Assembly: GCF_900162615.1 (NCBI RefSeq)
Contig: NZ_FUFN01000009.1
Location: 45,176-109,175 of the forward strand
Source: Virgibacillus proomii
GTDB taxonomy: Bacteria; Bacillota; Bacilli; Bacillales; Amphibacillaceae
Reading direction: 5' to 3'
DNA: 64,000 bases
How positions within the stretch are numbered: the stretch's first letter is position 1; the number at the start of each line of letters is the position of its first letter. The notes beneath the pieces are model-generated. The model saw only the letters and a list, made by a program, of their open reading frames with translations. It ran no database searches and was not told where the DNA came from. Of the stretch, positions 28,939 through 36,828 are shown piece after piece. The position numbers were made by a program, and so were the translations under genes.

Positions 28939-29549
28939 GTCATCGCTCCTTTTTGCTGCTTCATTCCAATACTGATGTGCTAAATATACTGTAAAACTTG
29001 TAACAACTTATTCGTGGAGTATAAGAGCTTTTGTGCTAATCGATTTGAAAAGAAGATAACTTTCCAAACCAAGCCGATGTTTGCGGTTACGTTAGTATGG
29101 AACAGCAACTTTAATGGTTAGCACATATATAGTATATCAATCATTGAAAAGAATATACAAGCTTCTCGTGACTGATTTCACATTTATTTAATATATCTGT
29201 TTTTTAAAAATAATAAAGTGGAACATAACTAGCCAAATATCGTGAAAAAAGGTTCTGTCATCGTTCTTTGATAACAGAAACCTTTTTTGTTGGATTTTCA
29301 TAATCTGTTTTTCCATATAGCATGGGTACTTCACAAGTTTTCTGCGATAAAGGCAAATCCTACATCATTTTCTACTTTGGCTTTGTCTCAACAGATATAC
29401 AATGCAAATTAACCTTCAAGAATCTGAACAGTAGTTCTACTTCCATTATCTGCCTAATATTAACCCATAACACTTGATATATCAGCTTTTAATGACCATG
29501 TAATATTTTTTAATAAGTGTATAAAATTAGTCATTTGTTACCAAATATG
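28939..29549. other. gene-free region with a strong terminator at 29245-29288
   Basis: Nothing coding is seen. AAAAAAGGTTCTGT pairs with ACAGAAACCTTTTTT (one bulge), giving a terminator with A-run and T-run on the two sides, usable on either strand. An AGTGGAACATAA block just before it also occurs near 27650, so this may be another small repeat family. Confidence 0.6.
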
Positions 29550-29861
29550 TTACCACGAAAAAGAGAAGGCATAAAAAACCTTCTCTTTTTCTACATCCAC
29601 AATTATATTAGCACTTATTTTATGATACTGAAAATTACCAATATCAAACGTAATCATTTTTGTTTCGGGATTAGCACTTTGAATAACTCCTGTAAACTTC
29701 TCGTATTTCCCTCTGTTATATGTAGTGATTGTCATCTCATTTTTAAATTCTAATGCTTCTCCTAATTTCTCCGATATTTCTATCATTGTTTCCTCCGTTA
29801 AATTAGATTTATTGCTTGATGATTTTTTCTTGCCTTTTTGCGGTTTTGGTAAAGCAATCAT
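29550..29861 (-). CDS. YolD-like family protein
   Basis: A 103-residue protein with the YolD-like core: a region ending LSEKLGEALEFKNEMTITTY, followed by GVIQSANPETKMITFDIG and HKISANIIVDVE. YolD proteins often accompany Y-family translesion polymerases (UvrX, YqjW) and are SOS-induced; no polymerase gene is present here. The N-terminus is Lys-rich. A LexA-like box lies 20 bases upstream of its start. Confidence 0.85.
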   Translation of the reverse strand: MIALPKPQKGKKKSSSNKSNLTEETMIEISEKLGEALEFKNEMTITTYNRGKYEKFTGVIQSANPETKMITFDIGNFQYHKISANIIVDVEKEKVFYAFSFSW

Positions 29862-29878
29862 TTTATAACTCCCTTAAT

Positions 29879-29894
29879 AAGAACGTTTGTTTCC
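29879..29894. promoter_or_regulatory. LexA (DinR)-like SOS box
   Basis: AAGAACGTTTGTTTCC matches the Bacillus box GAAC-N4-GTTC with one change (GTTT). It lies between yolD on the minus strand and small open frames on the plus strand. Confidence 0.55.
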
Positions 29895-29939
29895 ATCATT
29901 ATTATAAGAACAAGACATGAAGATTTTCCACAGCCAGTT

Positions 29940-30026
29940 ATGTGGGTTCATGATAACTCCCTCCCTCTTTATTTAGAGGAAGACATAAAAAAATATGAAG
30001 CAAAAAGAGGGTTGCCAAAGGAGTGA
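29940..30026 (+). CDS. possible 28-residue leader or gene remnant
   Basis: ATG TGG GTT ... GAG TGA encodes an acidic/basic peptide ending EAKRGLPKE. No clear ribosome site precedes it, but its last codons form the AAGGAG of the next small gene, so it may be a coupled leader or the tail of a larger lost gene; the frame stays open upstream of the ATG for about 20 codons. Confidence 0.25.
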   Translation: MWVHDNSLPLYLEEDIKKYEAKRGLPKE

Positions 30027-30032
30027 ACCACA

Positions 30033-30209
30033 TTGAAGATTGGAATGCGAAAGCCTAGCCTTATAAAGCGTGTGGCTACTAAAACAAGTGTAAAAAGGCA
30101 GGTTGTCCATCGTGCGGGCTTAAAAATGCCTAAAGGCTATGGATGGGTTCGTAATCCTAAAAAAGTAGCATATAATAAGGATATAATAAAACCACATTTG
30201 ATATTTTAA
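30033..30209 (+). CDS. small basic phage-type protein (58 residues)
   Basis: TTG start preceded by AAGGAG at 9 bases. The product is very basic (MKIGMRKPSLIKRVATKT then SVKRQVVHRAGLKMPKGYGW) and has a WVRNPKKVAYNK block that I associate with small hypothetical proteins of Bacillus phages and conjugative elements; no function is known. A good terminator follows 30 bases later. It sits beside yolD, often another mobile-element passenger. Confidence 0.6.
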   Translation: MKIGMRKPSLIKRVATKTSVKRQVVHRAGLKMPKGYGWVRNPKKVAYNKDIIKPHLIF

Positions 30210-30238
30210 ATTGATTAAGAAGTTGTTTAAATAGTTTA

Positions 30239-30270
30239 GCTCTCTAGTTTGATATAGAGAGCCTTTCTTT
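30239..30270 (+). terminator. rho-independent terminator
   Basis: Stem GCTCTCTA / TAGAGAGC with a short loop followed by CTTTCTTTT, ending the small basic protein gene. Confidence 0.75.
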
Positions 30271-30272
30271 TA

Positions 30273-30318
30273 AAAAAAGAAGCTTCCTCAAAAGTTTGCT
30301 CAACTTATGAGAAGCCTC
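30273..30318 (-). terminator. rho-independent terminator on the minus strand
   Basis: On the minus strand GGCTTCTCA pairs with TGAGGAAGC around inner AGTT/AACT pairing, followed by TTCTTTTTTT. It ends the decayed transcript at 30529-31160. Confidence 0.65.
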
Positions 30319-30528
30319 CATTAATTATCCTCAATGTTAACAAAATATTAATATTACACTCTCATCTTACATAAAACCCACTTTTTGAGGTGACATAAAC
30401 TTACATCATGCCACCCATTAACAAAAAGATGTAACATGTTGTATAAATCAGCCAAAAGAAAAGACTGGCTCAAAAAAGAATTATTTCTCAACTTATGTGC
30501 CAAACTTTTTAACACATATAGCAGCATA

Positions 30529-30947
30529 CTAATTATTATCACTTTCATAGTCTATATAAATTAAGGTTTGATTATCTGGACCAAATTTCACGTGAGAGAC
30601 TTTATTTAATTCGAATAAATCATAAAACTTGCTGAGATTCCATGAAAGGCTACTTTTAAAAGAAAAATCAACTTTTTGATCAGTTACAACAAATGATAAT
30701 CCCATCCCTCTCTCGTAAAATTCATATAAGTATTGTAATGCCCTTTTTTCTATACAACCTGCTACATATTTCTTTTTAGGTAGTTAATATCAGTTTTATA
30801 AAATTCATCGAGTTCTCTCTTAAAATCACTGTAAACTTCTGACATCATAAAGTAAATAATTTGATTATTAGGAAAAATGGTAGTTATAATCTCATTCAAC
30901 TTTTCATTTGAAATATCATCTTCCAATTCATAAATATATTTATTCAT
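30529..30947 (-). pseudogene. frameshifted immunity-like protein gene
   Basis: The first part (from MNKYIYELEDDISNEKLNEI) runs in one frame for 61 codons. Just before its stop, a -1 shift at CCTAAAAAG opens a second frame that continues KKKYVAGCIEKRALQYLYEF, FYERGMGLSFVVTDQ and ends in IYIDYESDNN. Together they give an acidic protein of about 138 residues with no signal or membrane segment. I do not recognise the family. It starts with a GGGAG site just after the tail of another broken gene, the arrangement of toxin-immunity pairs. A sequencing error in the A5 run or a programmed shift cannot be excluded. Confidence 0.55.
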
Positions 30948-30961
30948 AACAACTAATCTCC

Positions 30962-31160
30962 CTATTTCATTTTTGGCTTTCTCGGATAAATGTTATAATA
31001 TCTTTTTAAATTAGGAGCCTTATGATAATGCAAAACTGGTTTTGAAAAATAACGCCTATTCAGCGTTTTATTAAATCCTCTCTACCCTTTTCAATTAACA
31101 GTTCCCTTACATCTATTTTATATTTACCATAGATCTTACCAGTTTTTGTACATTGTGTAT
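30962..31160 (-). pseudogene. 3-prime tail of a decayed toxin-like gene
   Basis: In one frame the strand encodes TKTGKIYGKYKIDVRELL then IEKGREDLIKR and stop; shifting frame there continues LNRRYFSKPVLHYHKAPNLK and RYYNIYPRKPKMK to a stop 14 bases before the immunity-like gene. The text reads like the C-terminal end of a polymorphic toxin, but everything upstream is gone. Evidence is coding-like composition plus gene order only. Confidence 0.35.
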
Positions 31161-31173
31161 GTTACATAAAATT

Positions 31174-31215
31174 AGCTAACCCTATCAGAAAACCGTGTTT
31201 CTGTTAGAGTTAGCT
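31174..31215 (-). terminator. rho-independent terminator after the 223-residue protein gene
   Basis: Minus-strand AAGCTAACTCTAACAGAAA pairs with TTTTCTGATAGGGTTAGCT, followed by AATTTTAT. It begins just after the stop codon at 31221. Confidence 0.7.
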
Positions 31216-31220
31216 TCTTA

Positions 31221-31892
31221 CTACAAATCTTCTTCAAACCGATAAACTAATTTATACTTTTCTTCATCTAATAAATCTGCCACATGTATTCGAGTACCGT
31301 GTCCAAATACTACTTCATCTTTTGTCATTGCCACGATCATCGCTTTTGTTTCGTTTTTTATATCAATATAAATATCACCGACTGCTGGTTTTAGGTTACT
31401 GTCGCTTTCTGCTAAATAACTAATCGACTCATCTTGTATTTGCTGTTCCTCTGGTACAAGGCTTTTATCGTAATAAGCGATTTCCCTACTTGCATCCTTC
31501 TTGCCAGGGACCATAACAACATATTCGTTATGCTTCACACCATTATCTCTAGTAGTAACAACATTTCCATCCTCTACACTATCAACTTTTTCAATCGCAT
31601 TCAGTGAATAGTGATCCAGAAAATCAGGTGCTGGTTTTACAATTAAAATATAGTCACCAGGCTCCGGCATCTTATTCTTATCTATCGTATAACGTTTACC
31701 GTAGAAAATAAAAGTATCATTATGCTGCGGGCGGCATAATTCAATTTCGCTTGCCTTCGTTAATATCTGCTGCATATCTTTTAAACGATACAAATGTACA
31801 GATTTCTTAAACATCGGTTTTACTGAATACACTTGGTGCAACTCATTTTTGTAAAAAACAAACTGCCCCTTTCTTACCTGAAAAAGCTTCAT
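31221..31892 (-). CDS. conserved-looking hypothetical protein, 223 residues
   Basis: I do not recognise this protein. It is soluble, with no signal peptide or membrane segment. The beginning KLFQVRKGQFVFYKNELHQV and later blocks GKRYTIDKNKMPEPGDYIL and KPAVGDIYIDIKNETKAMI look like repeated small beta-barrel (KOW/SH3-like) units about 70 residues apart, each starting with a hydrophobic strand and a Gly turn. AGGAGG precedes the ATG and a terminator follows, so it is a single-gene unit. Confidence 0.7.
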   Translation of the reverse strand: MKLFQVRKGQFVFYKNELHQVYSVKPMFKKSVHLYRLKDMQQILTKASEIELCRPQHNDTFIFYGKRYTIDKNKMPEPGDYILIVKPAPDFLDHYSLNAIEKVDSVEDGNVVTTRDNGVKHNEYVVMVPGKKDASREIAYYDKSLVPEEQQIQDESISYLAESDSNLKPAVGDIYIDIKNETKAMIVAMTKDEVVFGHGTRIHVADLLDEEKYKLVYRFEEDL

Positions 31893-31959
31893 TTCACTAC
31901 CTCCTATAATGGTGTTCCATTTGAGTATATTACATCTATATAAAAAAAATAAAGTCTAA

Positions 31960-32375
31960 AATGATGTTCAAAAAGTCCGATAAAATGCATGTTGCCCATA
32001 TATCTAACTGCATACACTCCACTACTCAAAAAACACTGTCCTACAACTTTAATTTAACACACTGGGATGCGCCAGTGTCAGTGTTTCAATAGAAAAAGAT
32101 AAACATAGGCGCTCTAGTTAGCGACATACAAACTGGAGATTTCTGCCGAGAAACGGGAGACACACAACGACAGTAGGAGTCAATGTTAGCCTATAAGGAA
32201 GGAGATCGAAATTTGCTAAGCTTAAGCGCATAAATAAGTAAGTTAGACGATATCCACGATGGAAAAGCGAGTATACGTCTTAGACAATAAGGAAAAATCA
32301 ATATTGATACATGGCATATTTTCAAGGACGCCTACGATCTTAGTAGACCTGAGTCTATTTAGCCTCTTTTTGAAA
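31960..32375. repeat. dispersed repeat with GTTCAAAAAG-type ends
   Basis: Begins TGTTCAAAAAGTCC and ends CCTCTTTTTGAAAAAAG, imperfect inverted ends. Inside lies a copy of the third repeat family (TAGTTAGCGACATACAAACT, GGAGATTTCTG, later GGAGATCGAAATTTGCTAAG). No gene is seen between 31893 and 32455. Confidence 0.5.
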
Positions 32376-32455
32376 AAAGTAATCTAAAATTATTTTTCCT
32401 TTATTTCAATGATTTAAACATGTCGAGCTTAGATAAGATGAATAACTAAGTTCCA

Positions 32456-33502
32456 CTACATTTTCTCCATATGAACAAAAGGTAATTCAGTATCAATATT
32501 TCCTATTATACGTTTTACTGAAAAATCCTTGCCTTTCAGCCAACTATTAAAATCAAATATTACCGGCTCCCTATTCCCTCCCAGAGCAAACCAAGCTTTA
32601 AGCTGTTTAGGAAAATAACCAGATGTATGAATCGTACCTGCCCACTGTTTATACTTCGTAGAAAATACCTCTTTCTCAGGATCATTCATTAGTTTAAATG
32701 CTTGATAGGCATTTTTCACCTCCGGTCGTTCTCTTTCCATCGCTTGTTGCCGGCGATATGAATCTTGTAAGTGATGGCGGTTTTCTGTTGTTAACTGTTC
32801 AAAGTGATTGGTACAAATTTGATCTTGTCGAACTTTTACCGCACGAGGAGAAGCTTCTACAATAAATGTTCCCCCATTTTTATCCAATAAAACGTAGCTG
32901 AATGAATGGCGATGGGGAATTTCTCGTAATAATGCTATTGCTTCCTCGACATTTTTACAGTTTTCTAGCACGATTCTTGCAATCATATTACAAACAAACC
33001 CATCTTTAGGTTTTCGTCGATGGATAAAATTGTACCCTATAGCTAATCCATGTTCATTCATTCCATCCATTCTTCCAGTAATACGTTGGGAAGGAGCGAT
33101 GGTCGCATATCCCTGATCAGTAGGTTCATACACGACATAGCGACCTTCATACGTCTTTGGATGATAATCGTAATTACGAATTATATAATCCGACGTTGCA
33201 AAAATAGAACAACCACTTTTCTTATATTCTAAACGATACCCGCCAAACTCCTGTAAAACATCATCCATTTCCCACTCTAGTGCATCCATTAAGCCACAAA
33301 GCTCATCCCAAATTCCAGGAGCAATTGGCATAATAGCTTCTCTAACTTCTTCTTCCTTGATCGTAAATCGTGGTCGCCTGATTTTCCACAGTTTTTTCCG
33401 GTTATCCAAAATATAGGAGTGCTTTAAATCTTGTCCTTGTTTATATCCAAAATCATAATGTCTTCCCCGGTATTGGAATACCTCACTATACACTTGTTTC
33501 AT
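32456..33502 (-). CDS. C45 family autoproteolytic acyltransferase/hydrolase
   Basis: A 348-residue Ntn-hydrolase related to acyl-CoA:6-aminopenicillanate acyltransferase. Self-cleavage would occur before Cys98 in KKSGCSIFATSDYIIRNYDY, which becomes the catalytic N-terminal nucleophile; the following NYDYHP and GRMDGMNEHGLAIGYNF blocks complete the active site. Physiological substrates of bacterial C45 enzymes are amides of uncertain nature. GGGGGG lies before ATG. It faces away from the next gene. Confidence 0.85.
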   Translation of the reverse strand: MKQVYSEVFQYRGRHYDFGYKQGQDLKHSYILDNRKKLWKIRRPRFTIKEEEVREAIMPIAPGIWDELCGLMDALEWEMDDVLQEFGGYRLEYKKSGCSIFATSDYIIRNYDYHPKTYEGRYVVYEPTDQGYATIAPSQRITGRMDGMNEHGLAIGYNFIHRRKPKDGFVCNMIARIVLENCKNVEEAIALLREIPHRHSFSYVLLDKNGGTFIVEASPRAVKVRQDQICTNHFEQLTTENRHHLQDSYRRQQAMERERPEVKNAYQAFKLMNDPEKEVFSTKYKQWAGTIHTSGYFPKQLKAWFALGGNREPVIFDFNSWLKGKDFSVKRIIGNIDTELPFVHMEKM

Positions 33503-33640
33503 TTTTTTCCCCCCTATTTCGGTTCATGACTTTTACCATTGTAATTCTTTACGTACCATTTGAAAATCAATACGTATTTTGAATCTTTTTTGTTAGTTGA
33601 ATCGTATAAAGAATAGAGTTTAATCATAGGAGTGAAAATC

Positions 33641-35365
33641 ATGACAGGAATTTTAACAACAACTATTCTCTCATTTATTCTGTATTTTGTGATTGCCGGA
33701 TTTTTTATTGTTCAAAACAAAAAATATCGGATGACTACGGTAAAAGCAGTTGGTCTAATATTTATTAATCTCTTTATTATTGGCGTTATTATTATATATA
33801 TGGTTATGCCTCCCATTACAATACCAAATATAACGATTGCTAATCTTATTACTGGTGCTGTAGGAATGATCGGTTTATATACAATTACGAAAAGTAAACC
33901 ATTTACGAAATCGACGAAACATTTCGATACGATTACCGGTGCAATTATTTTATTGGCAATTATTACGATTCCTGGATTTATTATTTTAGGTGTGTTCACA
34001 TTAGATAATACGCATCATTCTATTACAATCAACGAAGTGGAAGAAGCAAAACCTTTAGATAAAGAATCTACACCAGTAGTCGTATCTCCTGAATTCGCCC
34101 GAAATAAAGTACAAAAAGCAATGAGTGTTGTACCTAACACGCAATTTTATGATTTAGGAAAATTGCAAGTACAAAAAATAAAAGATGATATCGTTTTTGT
34201 TGCCCCCGTAGAATTTACAGGGTTTTGGAAATACTTCCGCGGAAAAGAAACAGAAGGTTATTTTACTATTTCTGCAACAGATATAAACGCCCAGCCGGAG
34301 TTTGTAGAAAGCAAAATGAAATACACGAACTCCAGCTATCTTAATCATAATGTATCACGAACAATTTATAATGCCTACCCTGGTTATATTCAAAGTGGGG
34401 AAGCCCAAATCGAAGTGGATGATAATGGAAAGCCATGGTATGTTCAAACCCTATATCGGCCAATCGGATTAACGAATAAACCAGATTTCAACAAGCTGAA
34501 TGTCGCTGTCGTAGATCCAGTTACAAGTGTTGTCAAGCTTTACAAAGCTAATAAGGCCCCAGAATTTATTGAAGGATCCATTAGTTCTGAAATGGCTTCT
34601 GATGAAAATGAGTATTTTGGTAAGTATGTACATGGTTGGTTAAATTCATATTTTGGTAAAAAAGATGTTAAAATACCGAATGAGTCAGGAACGGAATCGA
34701 GTGTGACCCCTATTTTTAATGAAAATGGAGACATGTATTATTTTACCGATATGTCCTCTCCTAAAGAGAATATCGATTCTGCACTTGGATATACATTAAT
34801 TCATGCTCGCACCGGTGAACTAACTTATTATAACGGCAAGCAAAACAACGGAATTATGGATAGTAAAGGTGCTAAAGAAATTGTAAATAAAGAGTTTCCG
34901 GAAAAGAAATGGACTGGAAGCATGCCTGTCTTATATAACATCGATGGAAACCCTACTTGGGTAGTTAATGTCCTTGATCCTAACGGTTTATTTAAACATT
35001 ACGCCTTTATTAAAGCTGCTGACTCAGACTTTGTTGTTTTTGGCGATACAGCTAGCGAAGCCCTTGAATCATACCGCTTAACAATGGCACAGGATCCAAG
35101 TAATGTAGAATCTACCGATGAAGGATCACTTGAAAAGCGCAGTGGTAAGGTAGAACGTGTACTTGTTACAACACAGGATAAAAAACAAATCATCCAATTT
35201 TTACTTCAAGATGATGAAACCATTTATACTGTTAACTCAGGTAAAGCTCCACGCGCAATCTTCTTACAACCTGGAGACAAAGTTGAATTAAAAGCAACTA
35301 TTCGTGACAACCAGACCGCAATTGTCGAGACCATTACCATTGAAGGGTTAACAAATAAAGAATGA
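33641..35365 (+). CDS. large membrane-anchored protein with extracytoplasmic domain, function unknown
   Basis: About 574 residues. Four hydrophobic segments lie in the first 125 residues (about 8-25, 38-57, 62-80, 97-120); the remaining 450 residues are hydrophilic, predicted outside, with repeated-looking beta modules (GEAQIEVDDNGKPWYVQTLY; GNPTWVVNVLDPNGLFKHYA) resembling PepSY-like turns. The C-terminal 70 residues (RSGKVERVLVTTQDKKQIIQ on) look like a small OB-like barrel. The ATG at 33641 is 8 bases after AGGAG; a GTG at 33632 overlaps it. I do not recognise a named family. Confidence 0.75.
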   Translation: MTGILTTTILSFILYFVIAGFFIVQNKKYRMTTVKAVGLIFINLFIIGVIIIYMVMPPITIPNITIANLITGAVGMIGLYTITKSKPFTKSTKHFDTITGAIILLAIITIPGFIILGVFTLDNTHHSITINEVEEAKPLDKESTPVVVSPEFARNKVQKAMSVVPNTQFYDLGKLQVQKIKDDIVFVAPVEFTGFWKYFRGKETEGYFTISATDINAQPEFVESKMKYTNSSYLNHNVSRTIYNAYPGYIQSGEAQIEVDDNGKPWYVQTLYRPIGLTNKPDFNKLNVAVVDPVTSVVKLYKANKAPEFIEGSISSEMASDENEYFGKYVHGWLNSYFGKKDVKIPNESGTESSVTPIFNENGDMYYFTDMSSPKENIDSALGYTLIHARTGELTYYNGKQNNGIMDSKGAKEIVNKEFPEKKWTGSMPVLYNIDGNPTWVVNVLDPNGLFKHYAFIKAADSDFVVFGDTASEALESYRLTMAQDPSNVESTDEGSLEKRSGKVERVLVTTQDKKQIIQFLLQDDETIYTVNSGKAPRAIFLQPGDKVELKATIRDNQTAIVETITIEGLTNKE

Positions 35366-35491
35366 TCTAATTTTAGAAATTTTGACTGATGCTAGGTAGG
35401 CGCCCGACTAGTTTTGTTTTATTAGGATATGAAAAAATTTTACTGTATTGTGATTTACTTCAATGCTAAAAATTATATTTTTAAATATATG

Positions 35492-35532
35492 AAACCAGAC
35501 GAAAGCTAACTCTTTGGTCTGGTTTATTTTTT
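35492..35532 (+). terminator. rho-independent terminator
   Basis: AAACCAGAC pairs with GTCTGGTTT and is followed by ATTTTTT; it ends the gene at 33641-35365. Confidence 0.8.
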
Positions 35533-35576
35533 AGGTAAGTTTAAACTAGAAACATAAACATATTTTTGTATTTGTT

Positions 35577-35843
35577 TAGAAAAACTTAGTTTGTCGCCAA
35601 GTCTTTAGCGAAAGCTGTAGTTTTTCTTATACGATAAAGTGAAACTTCATTCCGTGAAATGCTTTTTACACGGAATGTTAGTACCACAAGGGTATGACCT
35701 AAAGGCCCTTGAACCAATCGGGCATTTAGGTGCCGTTTTCTCCCACTTTGACTCTTTTGTATCAATTCAGGACTTGAAGTGGGAACTTACGGCACCTTAC
35801 ATGCGGGATAAAGCCTAAAAGTTTTATACTTCCTATAGTACTA
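35577..35843 (+). repeat. complete nested dispersed repeat
   Basis: Outer left part AGAAAAACTTAGTTTGTCGC to TACGATAAA, inner element GTGAAACTTCATTCCGTG to CCTTACATGCGG, GATAAA, then the outer right part TTTTATACTTCCTATAGTA. Nearly identical in its inner part to the copy at 14579. Confidence 0.7.
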
Positions 35844-35893
35844 AAAGAGAAACGAAACTATAAACAAATGGATTAATAAAAATAGTCATTTGC

Positions 35894-36460
35894 CTATTTT
35901 TCCTTCTTTTGTCTTTTCATCCACTTAAAAAAGTTGGTTAACCAATAAGCAAAGCACGCTACAGCAAAGTTGATGAACAATAAATAAGTTAGGTTCATCC
36001 CTTTATCTAATCGTAAATAATCAATTGCTATAAAAAAGGCGTCTATAAGATAAGCTATAGCTAAAGAAATAAGGAAAGCATAGAAATAAAAATTTTTATC
36101 TCTATTTGTACAATATTGGTATATTAACATATATGCAACCGGCAAAACTACTGCTGTAATTGTTATTCCAGGCACTTTAGCTGTTAAATCATGAGGATGA
36201 ACAAGGTAATTACCTGCTTCTAATGCACTATTTAATTTGGAAGCAATCATATGCACAGAATAGCCATAAAAAGATACTTCAAATATCCTCTTTCGATCGA
36301 TAAGTATATATAAAATGATTAATGGGATTAAAAAAAACAATACATTAAACCAAAAATACCATGTATCTATTCCGGAAGTCATATTCCAATATTCAGACTG
36401 TAGTTTACCTAACTTTTCTTTTAAATGATAAATTTGACCATATAATTGATTTGCATCCAT
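35894..36460 (-). CDS. CBO0543-type multi-pass membrane protein
   Basis: A 188-residue protein with about five membrane segments, starting after a short coiled N-terminus (LYGQIYHLKEKLGKLQSEYW). The WYFWFNVLFFLIPLIILYIL and IDRKRIFEVSFYGYSVHMIA blocks recall the uncharacterised CBO0543 family common in Bacillaceae. No catalytic residues are evident. Family assignment is by pattern only. Confidence 0.65.
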   Translation of the reverse strand: MDANQLYGQIYHLKEKLGKLQSEYWNMTSGIDTWYFWFNVLFFLIPLIILYILIDRKRIFEVSFYGYSVHMIASKLNSALEAGNYLVHPHDLTAKVPGITITAVVLPVAYMLIYQYCTNRDKNFYFYAFLISLAIAYLIDAFFIAIDYLRLDKGMNLTYLLFINFAVACFAYWLTNFFKWMKRQKKEK

Positions 36461-36828
36461 CTTGTACCCACCTATGTTAAAGTCATATGCGACTGTAGTG
36501 AAGAAACTTGCAAAATTCCGTTTTACGAAGCATGTAGCTTTTTTAGTTCCGATGCTTCGTAAACAAACATCTTAAAGTGCTAACAGAACTTCATAAAAAA
36601 TGCTAGTTTTAGTACATTGTAACCAAAATATAGTCGATTTATTCAAAAGTCCATATGTGGAAAATGTATCATTTCCAAGCCAATAAAGAAAAATATACAA
36701 TATCATCAACCATCTGCCCAGTGTCCAGAGGAAATTCCTTCATTGAAGGAGCCTAAAAATTTTCACAACCTAACTCAACTACGGTGGTATATTTTTTAGT
36801 TAACATTGTAAAATTTTAAAAAGATTAC
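36461..36828. other. intergenic region with a perfect 12-bp inverted repeat
   Basis: TTTACGAAGCAT at 36522-36533 and ATGCTTCGTAAA at 36552-36563 are perfectly complementary around an 18-base loop holding a T6 run. Neither side has a proper terminator tail, so an operator or RNA hairpin upstream of the membrane protein gene is possible. No gene is seen. Confidence 0.5.

Noticed and set aside
29517..29753. 78-codon plus-strand frame opposite yolD
   Set aside because: Antisense of a well-supported gene with no independent support.
30354..30548. 64-codon minus-strand frame
   Set aside because: It overlaps the 3-prime end of the frameshifted immunity-like gene in another frame and crosses into non-coding, terminator-side DNA without a ribosome site.
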